Assembly (NCBI GenBank): GCA_003248755.1
Contig: QFQW01000089.1
Coordinates: 1 to 15,283 of the forward strand
DNA: 15,283 nucleotides
Origin: Chryseobacterium sp.
Lineage (GTDB): Bacteria > Bacteroidota > Bacteroidia > Flavobacteriales > Weeksellaceae
Direction: 5' to 3'
Both the position numbers and the translations under genes were made by a program. Within the stretch, counting starts at the first letter, position 1; each line of letters begins with the position of its first letter. Positions 7,339 to 14,170 of this stretch are shown one piece after another. The notes below the pieces were generated by a model. The model worked only from the letters and a program-made list of their open reading frames with translations, made no database searches and was not told the origin of the DNA.

Positions 7339-7644
7339 CTAAATCTTAATACTCAACTCCAATCGCCCACCAAACCCCAATTCAACAATCTTTTGAAGTG
7401 TAGAAATCCTTACTTCTTTCAGATTATTTTCAATTTTAGAAATATAAGATTTGCTTGTTCCAACTTTTTCCGCCAATTCTTCTTGTGTCATTCCTAACTC
7501 CAAACGGGTATCGTGAATGAGCGCACCTATTTTAAAATTTTCGTAACCAGCTTCCAGTTCGTCACGTTCTTTTGTCCCACGTTTGCCGAAGTTTTTCTCT
7601 TTGAAGTCTTCCAGAGTAGTTAGATTTTTATTTACTGTCTTCAT
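7339..7644 (-). CDS. higA: XRE-family antitoxin, HigA-like
   Basis: 101 residues. The N-terminal half (LEDFKEKNFGKRGTKERDELEAGYENFKIG) is charged and helical, as in COG5606-type antitoxins. The C-terminal half is an XRE helix-turn-helix (LELGMTQEELAEKVGTSKSY, then ISKIENNLKEVRISTLQKIV). It should neutralise the toxin encoded just upstream and repress the operon by binding DNA. Its start lies 17 bases inside the toxin gene, the usual toxin-first order of higBA loci. The final stretch LGFGGRLELSIKI is a typical end for this family. Confidence 0.9.
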   Translation of the reverse strand: MKTVNKNLTTLEDFKEKNFGKRGTKERDELEAGYENFKIGALIHDTRLELGMTQEELAEKVGTSKSYISKIENNLKEVRISTLQKIVELGFGGRLELSIKI

Positions 7645-7963
7645 ATTCCTTTTTGATTTTTAATGCCATTTCTATTTCTTTCTTAGGTGTCTTCTGAGTT
7701 TTCTTTTGAAAGCTGTTTGCAACAACAATCAGTTTTCCTTCATCAAAAAAGCAGAAAATTCTAAAAATATCACTCGCAACCTGCACACGGATTTCGTACA
7801 ATCCGTCAGTATTTTCCAGATGTTTAAGATAAGTTTCCGGTACCCTTTGCAAATCTTCTATCAGTTCAAAAGTCCAAACGATTTTCGTTTTCACTTTTAC
7901 AGTTTGTTTATCAAAGAAATCTTGGAAATAGCTTTTGAAAAATGTGATTCTTCTGTATTTCAT
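7628..7963 (-). CDS. higB: RelE/ParE-superfamily toxin, HigB (Gp49-like)
   Basis: 111 residues matching the phage-derived Gp49-like/HigB family, ribosome-dependent mRNA interferases. Diagnostic parts: LKHLENTDGLYEIRVQVASD, then IFRIFCFFDEGKLIVVANSF, then QKKTQKTPKKEIEMALKIKK. The Arg residues of the beta strands (YEIRV, DIFRIF) and the late QKKTQKTPKKEI stretch are the usual conserved sites, so the toxin looks intact. The gene overlaps the antitoxin gene by 17 bases. A promoter with an embedded palindrome lies directly upstream (7980-8016). It could act in stress response or in stabilising the adjacent AT-rich region. Confidence 0.9.
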   Translation of the reverse strand: MKYRRITFFKSYFQDFFDKQTVKVKTKIVWTFELIEDLQRVPETYLKHLENTDGLYEIRVQVASDIFRIFCFFDEGKLIVVANSFQKKTQKTPKKEIEMALKIKKEYEDSK

Positions 7964-7979
7964 ATTTGTGTTTACAATA

Positions 7980-8016
7980 CAAAAATAAAAAAAGTTTCAC
8001 TAAAGTGAAACAAAAA
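7980..8016 (-). promoter_or_regulatory. higBA promoter with palindromic operator
   Basis: The minus strand has TTTTTG (8016-8011), a 23-base spacer, then TATTTTTG (7987-7980), a match to TAnnTTTG. A palindrome GTTTCACT-AA-AGTGAAAC (7994-8011) fills most of the spacer, where a bound antitoxin would block polymerase. The element ends 16 bases before the toxin start codon. Confidence 0.7.
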
Positions 8017-8056
8017 GAATAAAATGTTTTAGATTTTCAAAACAAAATACTGAAAT

Positions 8057-9268
8057 TCAAAACAAACTCAATTGTATCCCATCATTCGGTTTCGGAGGCT
8101 TCGCATCACCAAAAACAGTTTTCCCACCAAATCGCCAGGAGTTTTGCCGTTCCTCTTCTATCACTTTTTCAAGATTAAAATCGGGTGTGAAATTCTCTTC
8201 AGTTTTTACTGCAATCTCGTGTAACTTTTTAATCGCTTGATTCTTATCCGTGTTCCCCAACTTCGATTTCTCAATGCCGGTTCTTAGGATAGAAATCGTT
8301 TCGTCATAAGTTTTGGTCGGAACAGGAAACGGATGACCGTCTTTTCCCCCGTGTGCAAAAGAAAAACGCGCAGGGTCTGTAAATCTGGAAGGCGCCCCGT
8401 GAATCACTTCACTCACCAAAGCCAGAGACTGCATCGTTCGCGGACCAACACCTTTCAGCATCAGCAAATCTTCAAAATTCTCAGGTTCATTTTCTCTCGC
8501 CAGCCAAAGAATATTGCCGAGCTTTTTCATATCAACATCACTCGCCAAAACCTCGTGATGAGCCGGCAAAATCAAACGCTGGAAATCCTGCATCCATTTC
8601 TCGGAATCGGTTTTGGTTATGTCAACGATGCCGTTTCTGTTTTGTTCTGCTTCGGAAGATGTGAGGTTGAGAATATTGCCACGATTAATGCCGGAGATTC
8701 CCGTGTGAGGTTCATTCACAAAAGAAGTTACATTTTCTGACAGCCAATGATAACGTCTCGCCGTTCCGTCAGAATCGTGCATCCCTTGCTGGACAACCGC
8801 CCAATTCCCTTGGTCAGACAAAATAAAATTATGCAGATAAAGCTGGTAACCATCCTGAATCGCCGTGTTATCAACCTTTGCAGACAACTTGCTGCAACGC
8901 ACCAGTTCATCACCATTCAATCCGGTTGAGTCTGCAATTTTCAAAAGTTCATTCGGTGCATCTTTGGAGAATTTTCCTTTTCCACCGGCAATGTAAATTC
9001 CGAGAGATTTTGAATTCGGATTAATGGCTCGTTTCAGAGCACCCATCACAGAAGTCGTGATTCCTGAAGAATGCCAGTCCATTCCCATCACTGCTCCAAA
9101 ACTCTGGAACCAAAACGGGTCAGCCAACCGTCGTAAGACTTCATCTTTTCCGTAATCTGCAAGAATCACTTCCACAATCGCCAGCCCCAGTCTGGACATA
9201 CGTTCGTAAAGCCAAGGTGGAACCTGACCGTAATGCAATGGCAAATCTGCAGTTCCGGAACGTTTCAT
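8057..9268 (-). CDS. DUF763 family protein with HhH-like motif and C-terminal clamp-binding peptide
   Basis: 403 residues, full length for DUF763 (PF05559), whose members start MKR(S/T)GTADLPLH as here. Conserved-looking stretches: DWHSSGITTSV (64-74), DGYQLYLHNFI (139-149), VVQQGM (158-163), RRYHW (171-175), PAHHEV (235-240) and DPARFSFAHGGKDGHPFPV (298-316). Residues 264-290 (NFEDLLMLKGVGPRTMQSLA...) have the LxxLxGVGxxT pattern of helix-hairpin-helix DNA-binding motifs. The last five residues are QLSLF, the consensus peptide by which bacterial proteins bind the DnaN sliding clamp. A nucleic-acid repair or replication role is inferred from these two; the family is formally of unknown function as far as I know. 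It stands alone between the toxin-antitoxin pair and purH, with a terminator upstream, so it is probably transcribed separately. Confidence 0.92.
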   Translation of the reverse strand: MKRSGTADLPLHYGQVPPWLYERMSRLGLAIVEVILADYGKDEVLRRLADPFWFQSFGAVMGMDWHSSGITTSVMGALKRAINPNSKSLGIYIAGGKGKFSKDAPNELLKIADSTGLNGDELVRCSKLSAKVDNTAIQDGYQLYLHNFILSDQGNWAVVQQGMHDSDGTARRYHWLSENVTSFVNEPHTGISGINRGNILNLTSSEAEQNRNGIVDITKTDSEKWMQDFQRLILPAHHEVLASDVDMKKLGNILWLARENEPENFEDLLMLKGVGPRTMQSLALVSEVIHGAPSRFTDPARFSFAHGGKDGHPFPVPTKTYDETISILRTGIEKSKLGNTDKNQAIKKLHEIAVKTEENFTPDFNLEKVIEEERQNSWRFGGKTVFGDAKPPKPNDGIQLSLF

Positions 9269-9309
9269 TGATTATTTTAAAAAATTAAGTTTCAGATTGT
9301 AAACATAAC

Positions 9310-9338
9310 AAAACTCCCCCGAAAATCGGAGGAGTTTT
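9310..9338 (-). terminator. intrinsic terminator after purH
   Basis: AAAACTCC-C-CCGA / TCGG-A-GGAGTTTT hairpin with one C-A mismatch and a three-base loop, 24 bases beyond the purH stop. The T-rich arms give U tracts in both directions. Confidence 0.8.
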
Positions 9339-9361
9339 CATTTTTTTATAATCGATTTAGA

Positions 9362-10879
9362 TTAATGCAAGAAATGTCTCATTCCTGTAAACAACATCGG
9401 AATTTTATGCTCATTAGCAGCTTCGATAGAATCGCCGTCTCTCATACTCCCACCTGGCTGAATGATTGCTTTGATGCCTTCCTGTGCGCAGAAATCCACC
9501 ACATCTCTGAAAGGGAAAAACGCATCCGAAGCCAAAACCAATTCACCATCAAATTTCTCTTTAGCTCTTTCAATTGCTTGTTGCGTTGCCCAGATTCTGT
9601 TAACTTGTCCTCCACCGATTCCAATTGCCTGAACGCCATTTGAAACTACGATTGCGTTGGATTTCACATATTTAACAACTCTTTGAGAGAACAACAAAGC
9701 TTTTCTCTGTTCTTCAGTTGGAGCAGTTTCTGTCATCAATTTGATATCTTCTGAGAATTGGTCATCTGCATTCTGAACCAACATTCCACCATCGATTTTT
9801 ACCCAAACCTGTTTGTCAGTAACTGCATTTTTAATTTTTATAATTCTAAGGTTTTTCTTTTTTCTAAGAATTTCCAAAGCCTCTTCGTCAAAGTCTGTCG
9901 CCATAACTATCTCAAGGAATGTTTTATTTAATTCCTCAGCTGTTGCGGCATCCACTTTATAATTCATTCCAATAATTCCGCCAAAAATAGAAATCGGGTC
10001 ACATTCAAAAGTTTTGGTATAAGTTTCCAAAGCTGTTGTTCCAACCGCAACACCACAAGGTGTAGAGTGTTTTACAGCACAACAAGCTAATTCTTCTTTG
10101 AACTCGTTAACCACTTTCCAACACAAATCCATATCACGAAGATTATTGAAAGACAATTCTTTACCTCCCAAAATCTCAAAATCTTTCATTGCTCCGTTTT
10201 CGAAAGTCGAAGTATAATAAGCTGCAGACTGATGAGGATTTTCACCATATCTAAGGTCAGAAACCTTTTTGTAAGAAGCATTTAAGTAAGTTGGATACTC
10301 TTCGTCCAAAAGCATACTGGAAATCGCAGCGTCATAAGCAGAAGTCAGATTGAATACTTTTCCTGCTAACTTCTTTCTTGTTTCGATTGTTGAATCTCCG
10401 TTTACTGACATTTCATTTTGAACAACTTCGTAATCATTAACATCTGTCAAAACCGTAACCGAATTGAAATTCTTAGCTGCAGAACGCAACATAGACGGTC
10501 CGCCAATATCGATGAATTCTACTTTTTCGTCAAGAGAAATAGCCTTGTTCACGTTTTCGAAAAACGGATAAAGATTCACAATCACCATATCAATCAGCCC
10601 GATTTCATAATCCTGAACTGTTTTCATATGCTCCTCGTTGGAACGAACTGCCAATAATCCGCCGTGAACTTTTGGGTGAAGCGTTTTCACTCTTCCGTCC
10701 AGCATTTCCGGAAAATCGGTTACTTCATCAATCTGAATTGGATTAAGACCTGCGTCTTTCAAATGTTTGAAAGTGCCGCCTGTGGAAATCAATTCGTAAT
10801 TGTTAGCTTCCAAAAATTTGGCAAAATCTACCAAACCGCTTTTATCAGATACGCTGATAAGTGCTCTCTTTTTACTCAT
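9362..10879 (-). CDS. purH: bifunctional AICAR formyltransferase / IMP cyclohydrolase
   Basis: Catalyses the last two steps of IMP synthesis: formylation of AICAR with 10-formyltetrahydrofolate, then ring closure to IMP. 505 residues (E. coli PurH 529). The frame extends to a TTG at 10891, but MSKKRALISVSDKSG is the family N-terminus, so the ATG at 10879 is used. The N-terminal MGS-like cyclohydrolase domain, about 1-145, contains SDKSGL, STGGT (32-36) and DGRVKTLHPKVHGG (61-74). The formyltransferase domain follows, with RYGENPHQ (210-217), the catalytic Lys270-His271 pair (CCAVKHSTPCG), FFPFRDVVDF and the C-terminal GGSMRDGDSIEAAN and TGMRHFLH. It is third in the leftward purM-purN-purH series and is followed by a terminator. 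The upstream gap of 194 bases is AT-rich with no clear terminator, so cotranscription with purN is likely but not shown. Confidence 0.98.
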   Translation of the reverse strand: MSKKRALISVSDKSGLVDFAKFLEANNYELISTGGTFKHLKDAGLNPIQIDEVTDFPEMLDGRVKTLHPKVHGGLLAVRSNEEHMKTVQDYEIGLIDMVIVNLYPFFENVNKAISLDEKVEFIDIGGPSMLRSAAKNFNSVTVLTDVNDYEVVQNEMSVNGDSTIETRKKLAGKVFNLTSAYDAAISSMLLDEEYPTYLNASYKKVSDLRYGENPHQSAAYYTSTFENGAMKDFEILGGKELSFNNLRDMDLCWKVVNEFKEELACCAVKHSTPCGVAVGTTALETYTKTFECDPISIFGGIIGMNYKVDAATAEELNKTFLEIVMATDFDEEALEILRKKKNLRIIKIKNAVTDKQVWVKIDGGMLVQNADDQFSEDIKLMTETAPTEEQRKALLFSQRVVKYVKSNAIVVSNGVQAIGIGGGQVNRIWATQQAIERAKEKFDGELVLASDAFFPFRDVVDFCAQEGIKAIIQPGGSMRDGDSIEAANEHKIPMLFTGMRHFLH

Positions 10880-10903
10880 TTTTTCTTTCAAATTTTACTT
10901 TTT

Positions 10904-10949
10904 ACAGTTTTATTCAAACTGTGATTTACCGGTTCTTTCACCTCCGGAT
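10904..10949 (-). promoter_or_regulatory. possible structured leader before purH
   Basis: Within the 194-base purN-purH gap, ACAGTTT (10904-10910) pairs with AAACTGT (10916-10922) around a five-base loop. Next to it is a GC-richer patch, CCGG-(11 bases)-CCGG, in very AT-rich DNA. No known riboswitch consensus was recognised. The rest of the gap holds only AT-rich sequence. Confidence 0.3.
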
Positions 10950-11073
10950 TTACTTTTTATTACTTTAGATTTTATCTTTTATTAATTAAAGCTAATTTGA
11001 ATTAAAATTCATAAATATTTATATTAAAATAATTTACATATTAAAATATCATTTTAACTTTAACTAATCAATT

Positions 11074-11637
11074 CTATTTATTAAGAACCAAATCAATGGC
11101 CTTCGGGAAAATATCATATTCAATCTGATGAACTTTTTGAGCTAATATTTCAGCTGAATCATTTTCTTCAACATCAAATTTCCCTTGCAGAATAATCTCG
11201 CCTTCATCAATTCCCGAAGTCACAAAATGAACAGTTGCTCCACTTTCTTTTTCGCCTGCTTCAATTACTGCATTGTGAACGTAATGTCCCCACATTCCTT
11301 TTCCTCCAAATTTTGGTAATAACGCAGGATGAATATTAATAATCTTTCCGCTCCATTTCTCACAAAATTCAGGTTTCAAGATTGATAGGAAACCTGCCAG
11401 AACAATCAAATCTGTATTTTTGGGAATTGCTTTTTCTAAGTTTTCAGAAAAATCTTTTCCTCGTTTGATTAATTGAGTTGGAATGTTATGTTTTTCTGCT
11501 CTTTCCAATCCGAAACATTCTCTGTCGGCAATGACTAGATTCACTTTTGCATTTCGGATTTCGCCGTTGTCAATACAATCGATGATTCTTTGAAGATTGG
11601 TTCCTGAGCCTGAAATTAAAATGGTAATATTCTTCAT
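11074..11637 (-). CDS. purN: phosphoribosylglycinamide formyltransferase
   Basis: Transfers a formyl group from 10-formyltetrahydrofolate to GAR (third step of IMP synthesis). 187 residues, slightly shorter than the 212 of E. coli PurN. The N-terminal phosphate-binding loop is ILISGSGTNLQRII (residues 6-19). The catalytic triad is intact: Asn101 and His103 in NIHPALLPKF, and Asp144 in SGIDEGEII. GGKGMWGHYVHNAV (111-124) is the GxxG-H region. One departure from the usual LLPxFxGxxxHxxA pattern is MWGHYVH, common in Bacteroidota homologues as I recall them. It lies 73 bases after purM; the gap contains an imperfect inverted repeat but no strong terminator. Confidence 0.97.
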   Translation of the reverse strand: MKNITILISGSGTNLQRIIDCIDNGEIRNAKVNLVIADRECFGLERAEKHNIPTQLIKRGKDFSENLEKAIPKNTDLIVLAGFLSILKPEFCEKWSGKIINIHPALLPKFGGKGMWGHYVHNAVIEAGEKESGATVHFVTSGIDEGEIILQGKFDVEENDSAEILAQKVHQIEYDIFPKAIDLVLNK

Positions 11638-11652
11638 TATTGTAAAATGTAA

Positions 11653-11696
11653 AAAGTATTAATGTATTAATGATTTTTTAAAATCGTAAATACTTT
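11653..11696. repeat. imperfect inverted repeat between purM and purN
   Basis: Outer arms AAAGTAT (11653-11659) and ATACTTT (11690-11696) enclose a perfect small hairpin GATTTT-TT-AAAATC (11672-11685). It is AT-only in practice and lacks a GC stem, so it is more likely a message-processing or chance structure than a terminator. Confidence 0.35.
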
Positions 11697-11710
11697 CTAC
11701 GTCAATACAT

Positions 11711-12703
11711 TTATACAGTTAAGTTGATTTTCTCGCTTCCTTCTGTAATTTCTCCGATTTCGTAAGCATCTTCCAAAAGGTCAAGGATTTTTTCAACGTG
11801 ATTCTCATCGGTTACCAAAACCATTCCTACACCCATATTGAAAGTCCCGTGCATTTCTTTTCTATCGATGTTTCCTCGTTTTTCTAATTCTAACATCACC
11901 GTCGGAACTTTAATTTTGGATTCATCAATGCTTGCGCAAAGTCCTTCCGGAATGATTCTCGGAACATTCTCGTACAACCCGCCTCCTGTGATATGTGCAA
12001 TTCCGTATACAGGAACTTCTTCCAGTACTTTGTGAATGTCTTTGTAATATAATCTTGTCGGCACAAGCAAAGTCTCATATAAAGGTTTTCCTTCGAATTC
12101 TTCTTCGAAATTCGGGAAAATCTTTCTTACCAACGAAAAACCATTGGAATGAAACCCAGAACTTGGAATTGCAATGATTTTATTTCCTTTTCTGATTTTG
12201 GAGCCGTCGATAATCTGGTCTTTCTCTACAATTCCTACGCAGAATCCAGCTACATCGTAATCGCCCGGCTGATACATCCCAGGCATCTCGGCAGTTTCAC
12301 CTCCAATCAAAGCGCAATTGTTATCTTTGCAGGCATTCACCATTCCAAGAACAATTTCCGCTGCAATGTCAGAATCCAATTTTCCACAAGCCAGATAATC
12401 TAAGAAAAACAATGGTTTTGCTCCGTGACAAAGAATATCGTTGGCACACATGGCGAAACAATCGATACCGATAGAATCATATTTTTTGGAATCCAAAGCT
12501 ACTTTCAGCTTGGTTCCTACACCATCTGTTCCTGAAACTAAAACCGGATTTTTGTAACCGGCGATTTCGTAGAATGCACCAAAGCTTCCAAGATTGTTCA
12601 GAACATTTTTATTATGGGTTTCTGCAACGGCAGATTTGATTTTATCAACGGTTTTGTAACCTTCTTCCTTATCTACGCCGGCTGATTTGTAGGTATTGCT
12701 CAT
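11711..12703 (-). CDS. purM: phosphoribosylformylglycinamidine cyclo-ligase (AIR synthetase)
   Basis: ATP-dependent closure of the imidazole ring, FGAM to AIR, the fifth step of IMP synthesis. 330 residues, close to the family length of about 345. Diagnostic segments: the N-terminal YKSAGVDKEEGYKTVDKIK, LVSGTDGVGTKLKVA (residues 55-69), the CANDILCHGAKPLFFLDYLA metal/nucleotide region (86-105), GGETAEMPGMY, GDYDVAGFCVGIV, SSGFHSNGFSLVRK and HITGGGLYENVPRI. The start is the only ATG that gives the normal N-terminus. It is the first gene of the leftward purine series and is preceded by a palindromic leader (12722-12763) and a separate small RNA gene. Confidence 0.98.
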   Translation of the reverse strand: MSNTYKSAGVDKEEGYKTVDKIKSAVAETHNKNVLNNLGSFGAFYEIAGYKNPVLVSGTDGVGTKLKVALDSKKYDSIGIDCFAMCANDILCHGAKPLFFLDYLACGKLDSDIAAEIVLGMVNACKDNNCALIGGETAEMPGMYQPGDYDVAGFCVGIVEKDQIIDGSKIRKGNKIIAIPSSGFHSNGFSLVRKIFPNFEEEFEGKPLYETLLVPTRLYYKDIHKVLEEVPVYGIAHITGGGLYENVPRIIPEGLCASIDESKIKVPTVMLELEKRGNIDRKEMHGTFNMGVGMVLVTDENHVEKILDLLEDAYEIGEITEGSEKINLTV

Positions 12704-12721
12704 TTTTACTTTCAGAATTGT

Positions 12722-12763
12722 GATTCTTTCGATCCCTTCAGGCTTTTGAAACCTGAAAGAATC
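12722..12763 (-). promoter_or_regulatory. palindromic leader element before purM
   Basis: GATTCTTTC (12722-12730) is perfectly complementary to GAAAGAATC (12755-12763). Inside it TTCAGG (12737-12742) is complementary to CCTGAA (12752-12757). The two pairings share 12755-12757, so they compete or merge into one interrupted hairpin ending 18 bases before the purM start. A near-promoter TAAAGTTTG (minus strand, 12794-12786, one base too long in the spacer) lies upstream. It could be an attenuator, or a dispersed intergenic palindrome. Confidence 0.5.
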
Positions 12764-12811
12764 TTGGAATTCATTAGATTTATTTCAAACTTTACTTTTC
12801 AATTTTATCAA

Positions 12812-12955
12812 ATAAAAAAGCCGACAATCTTAGAGATAGTCGGCCGTTATTTTAGTTCACAAGTTCGGAGGTGTTTGTGTAATTCTTTTTGCAAGAATTA
12901 AAATACTGCTGGAAATGAACTTGTGGGATTTTCATCTGATTAATTTCATTTTTCT
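12812..12955 (-). ncRNA. small RNA gene, 6S-like architecture
   Basis: A consensus promoter (12962-12995) predicts a start near 12955, and a strong terminator ends the RNA near 12814, giving about 140 nt with no good coding frame. The core is a closing stem of nine pairs (12917-12925 with 12858-12866), then a large unpaired bubble (about 16 and 13 bases), then a terminal hairpin of eight pairs (TAATTCTT with AAGAATTA, 12880-12900). A closing stem, central bubble and terminal stem make up the layout of 6S RNA, the RNA polymerase-binding regulator. Bacteroidota 6S candidates are known (6S-Flavo in Rfam), but I cannot test the match. It is not a leader of purM, because the terminator separates them. 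An unknown small RNA is the alternative. Confidence 0.65.
12814..12844 (-). terminator. strong terminator of the small RNA
   Basis: Stem GCCGAC + ATCT paired with AGAT + GTCGGC (12820-12844, one A-A mismatch, loop TAG); on the minus strand it is followed by TTTTTTATTT. On the plus strand the tail is poor, so it acts leftward. Confidence 0.88.
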
Positions 12956-12961
12956 TTGCTG

Positions 12962-12995
12962 CAAAGTTAAGCATTCTTGACACAACATTCCAAAA
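12962..12995 (-). promoter_or_regulatory. promoter of the small RNA
   Basis: The minus strand has TTTTG (12995-12991), a 21-base spacer, then TAACTTTG (12969-12962), matching both Bacteroidota elements at normal spacing. The -7 element overlaps a short palindrome CTTTGC-T-GCAAAG (12954-12966). The -33 element abuts the end of the flavoprotein gene. Confidence 0.72.
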
Positions 12996-12997
12996 TG

Positions 12998-13534
12998 TTA
13001 TCCAAAAAAGTTTTTAACAGCAGATAATTTCTCCTGAAACTCAGCATTCTTTTCTTCATCCACAATACCTTTTTCGATATCAAAAGTTTCTTTGAACTTA
13101 GGCAGATAGAAACTTTGCAATACTTCGGCACCACTAGATTTAGCTCTTGCCTCAAATGCAGCAACCACGTGTCTTCCACCGCCAGGACCGGTTGCCGTTG
13201 CCAGAACAAATACCGGTTTTTCTCCGAAATGCTTTCTGTCTTTGATTCTGGAAATCCAATCGAATATATTCTTGAAAGCTGTTGTATAAGTGCTGTTATG
13301 TTCCGCAAAAGAAATAATCAATAAGTCTGCAGCATCTATCTTCTCGGCAAATCTCAAAGCCAAAGCCGGGATTCCGTCGTGTTTTTCTCTGTCTACACTG
13401 AAAATCGGCATTTCGTAATCATTCAAATCAAGAACTTCTACTTCTGCTCCGTTAAATTGTTTTGCTGTATATTCTACTAATACTTTATTGATAGACTCTC
13501 TGGAGTTGCTTCCTGCAAATGCTAATATTTTCAT
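12998..13534 (-). CDS. NAD(P)H-dependent FMN reductase-like flavoprotein
   Basis: 178 residues with a flavodoxin-like fold of the NADPH-dependent FMN reductase family (PF03358), which reduces flavins, quinones or azo compounds with NAD(P)H. The FMN phosphate loop is FAGSNSRESINKVL (residues 6-19). Residues 73-96 (IISFAEHNSTYTTAFKNIFDWISR) correspond to the family's PEYNxSxPxxLKNAIDWxS signature with altered first residues. LATATGPGGGRHVV (111-124) is the second flavin-contact loop. The usual pattern P-E-Y-N is A-E-H-N here. A TAnnTTTG element lies just upstream, so it is probably a single-gene unit; the small RNA promoter sits at its 3' end. The substrate is unknown. Confidence 0.9.
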   Translation of the reverse strand: MKILAFAGSNSRESINKVLVEYTAKQFNGAEVEVLDLNDYEMPIFSVDREKHDGIPALALRFAEKIDAADLLIISFAEHNSTYTTAFKNIFDWISRIKDRKHFGEKPVFVLATATGPGGGRHVVAAFEARAKSSGAEVLQSFYLPKFKETFDIEKGIVDEEKNAEFQEKLSAVKNFFG

Positions 13535-13557
13535 TTTTAGTTCAAATTTTAAAGCTC

Positions 13558-13565
13558 CAAATGTA
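13558..13565 (-). promoter_or_regulatory. -7 promoter element of the flavoprotein gene
   Basis: The minus strand reads TACATTTG, a match to TAnnTTTG, ending 23 bases before the start codon at 13534. No TTG was found at normal spacing. Confidence 0.5.
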
Positions 13566-13646
13566 GAGACTTTAAAATTTAAATAGATTGATATAAGTTA
13601 GTTTTTCTTAAAATTTAATTATTTGTCAAATTACAACAAAAGAAAC

Positions 13647-13678
13647 ATTAATTATCAACAATTAGCATTATAATTAAT
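13647..13678. repeat. nine-base inverted repeat in the 217-base intergenic gap
   Basis: ATTAATTAT (13647-13655) and ATAATTAAT (13670-13678), with a 14-base loop, lie between the divergent genes at 13534 and 13752. It might be an operator, but the sequence is entirely A and T and chance is plausible. Confidence 0.25.
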
Positions 13679-13751
13679 TTATGGTCTTAAAGTTGATATC
13701 AAATTCTAAATAAGATTTACTATTTGATTTAATTCTAACACTTTCTGCGAT

Positions 13752-14123
13752 ATGATATTTGATAAAAACTACCTTAAGCCCAACAATGACATTCGCTACC
13801 TTGTTTACCATGAAGACAATGCCGATGCAGGTTTTAGTAATCCTTACAATGACAATCCGTATATGTTAAGTTCTTTACAAAAATTGAAAAACAATATGTC
13901 TTGTAAAAAGAAAAAGAGAGCTATTAAAGAATGTTTGGGAAATTATAAGGATGATATCGTAGAGAGTCCACAAATCAACAATGCTTTTGAAACTGAAGAC
14001 AGACTGCCTTCGAAAACCAATTTTGCAGATTATGCCAAAGCCTCTTATCAAAAAGTTTTAAAGGATATTGAAAACCTTCAGAAATTAATGGAGCAACTCA
14101 GCATTAATGAGGTACAACTGTAA
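13752..14123 (+). CDS. small acidic/basic protein of unknown function
   Basis: 123 residues with no signal peptide or membrane segment, so cytoplasmic. It has an N-terminal Asn/Asp/Tyr-rich part (NPYNDNPYMLSSLQKLKNN), a basic patch CKKKKRAIKE (51-60) and a helical C-terminus likely to form a coiled coil (YQKVLKDIENLQKLMEQLSI). No family was recognised. A near-promoter lies upstream: TTG at 13693-13695, 22 bases, then TACTATTTG at 13718-13726 (spacer one base longer than TAnnTTTG). Another rightward gene follows after 47 bases with its own promoter element. Codon use and composition look ordinary for the AT-rich parts of the window. Confidence 0.65.
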   Translation: MIFDKNYLKPNNDIRYLVYHEDNADAGFSNPYNDNPYMLSSLQKLKNNMSCKKKKRAIKECLGNYKDDIVESPQINNAFETEDRLPSKTNFADYAKASYQKVLKDIENLQKLMEQLSINEVQL

Positions 14124-14145
14124 AAACTTATTGAACCATATTTTG

Positions 14146-14153
14146 TAAGTTTG
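14146..14153 (+). promoter_or_regulatory. -7 promoter element for the gene at 14171
   Basis: TAAGTTTG matches TAnnTTTG 17 bases before the start codon. A TTG at 14131 is only 12 bases upstream, so the -33 element is uncertain. Confidence 0.5.
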
Positions 14154-14170
14154 TTCCTAAAAAACAAGAA

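Noticed and set aside
8333..8740. 135-codon rightward open frame within DUF763
   Set aside because: Antisense to a well-supported gene; high Arg/His/Gln content is typical of such shadows.
10880..11073. Purine or PRPP riboswitch before purH
   Set aside because: None of the conserved core bases or three-way junction pattern could be found; only a small hairpin is visible.
12812..12960. SRP (4.5S) RNA as identity of the small RNA
   Set aside because: The conserved GGAA-loop and AGCA internal-loop arrangement of the SRP helix 8 is absent.
12967..13308. 113-codon leftward open frame overlapping the flavoprotein gene
   Set aside because: Same strand, other frame; no family pattern, while the flavoprotein frame carries clear motifs.
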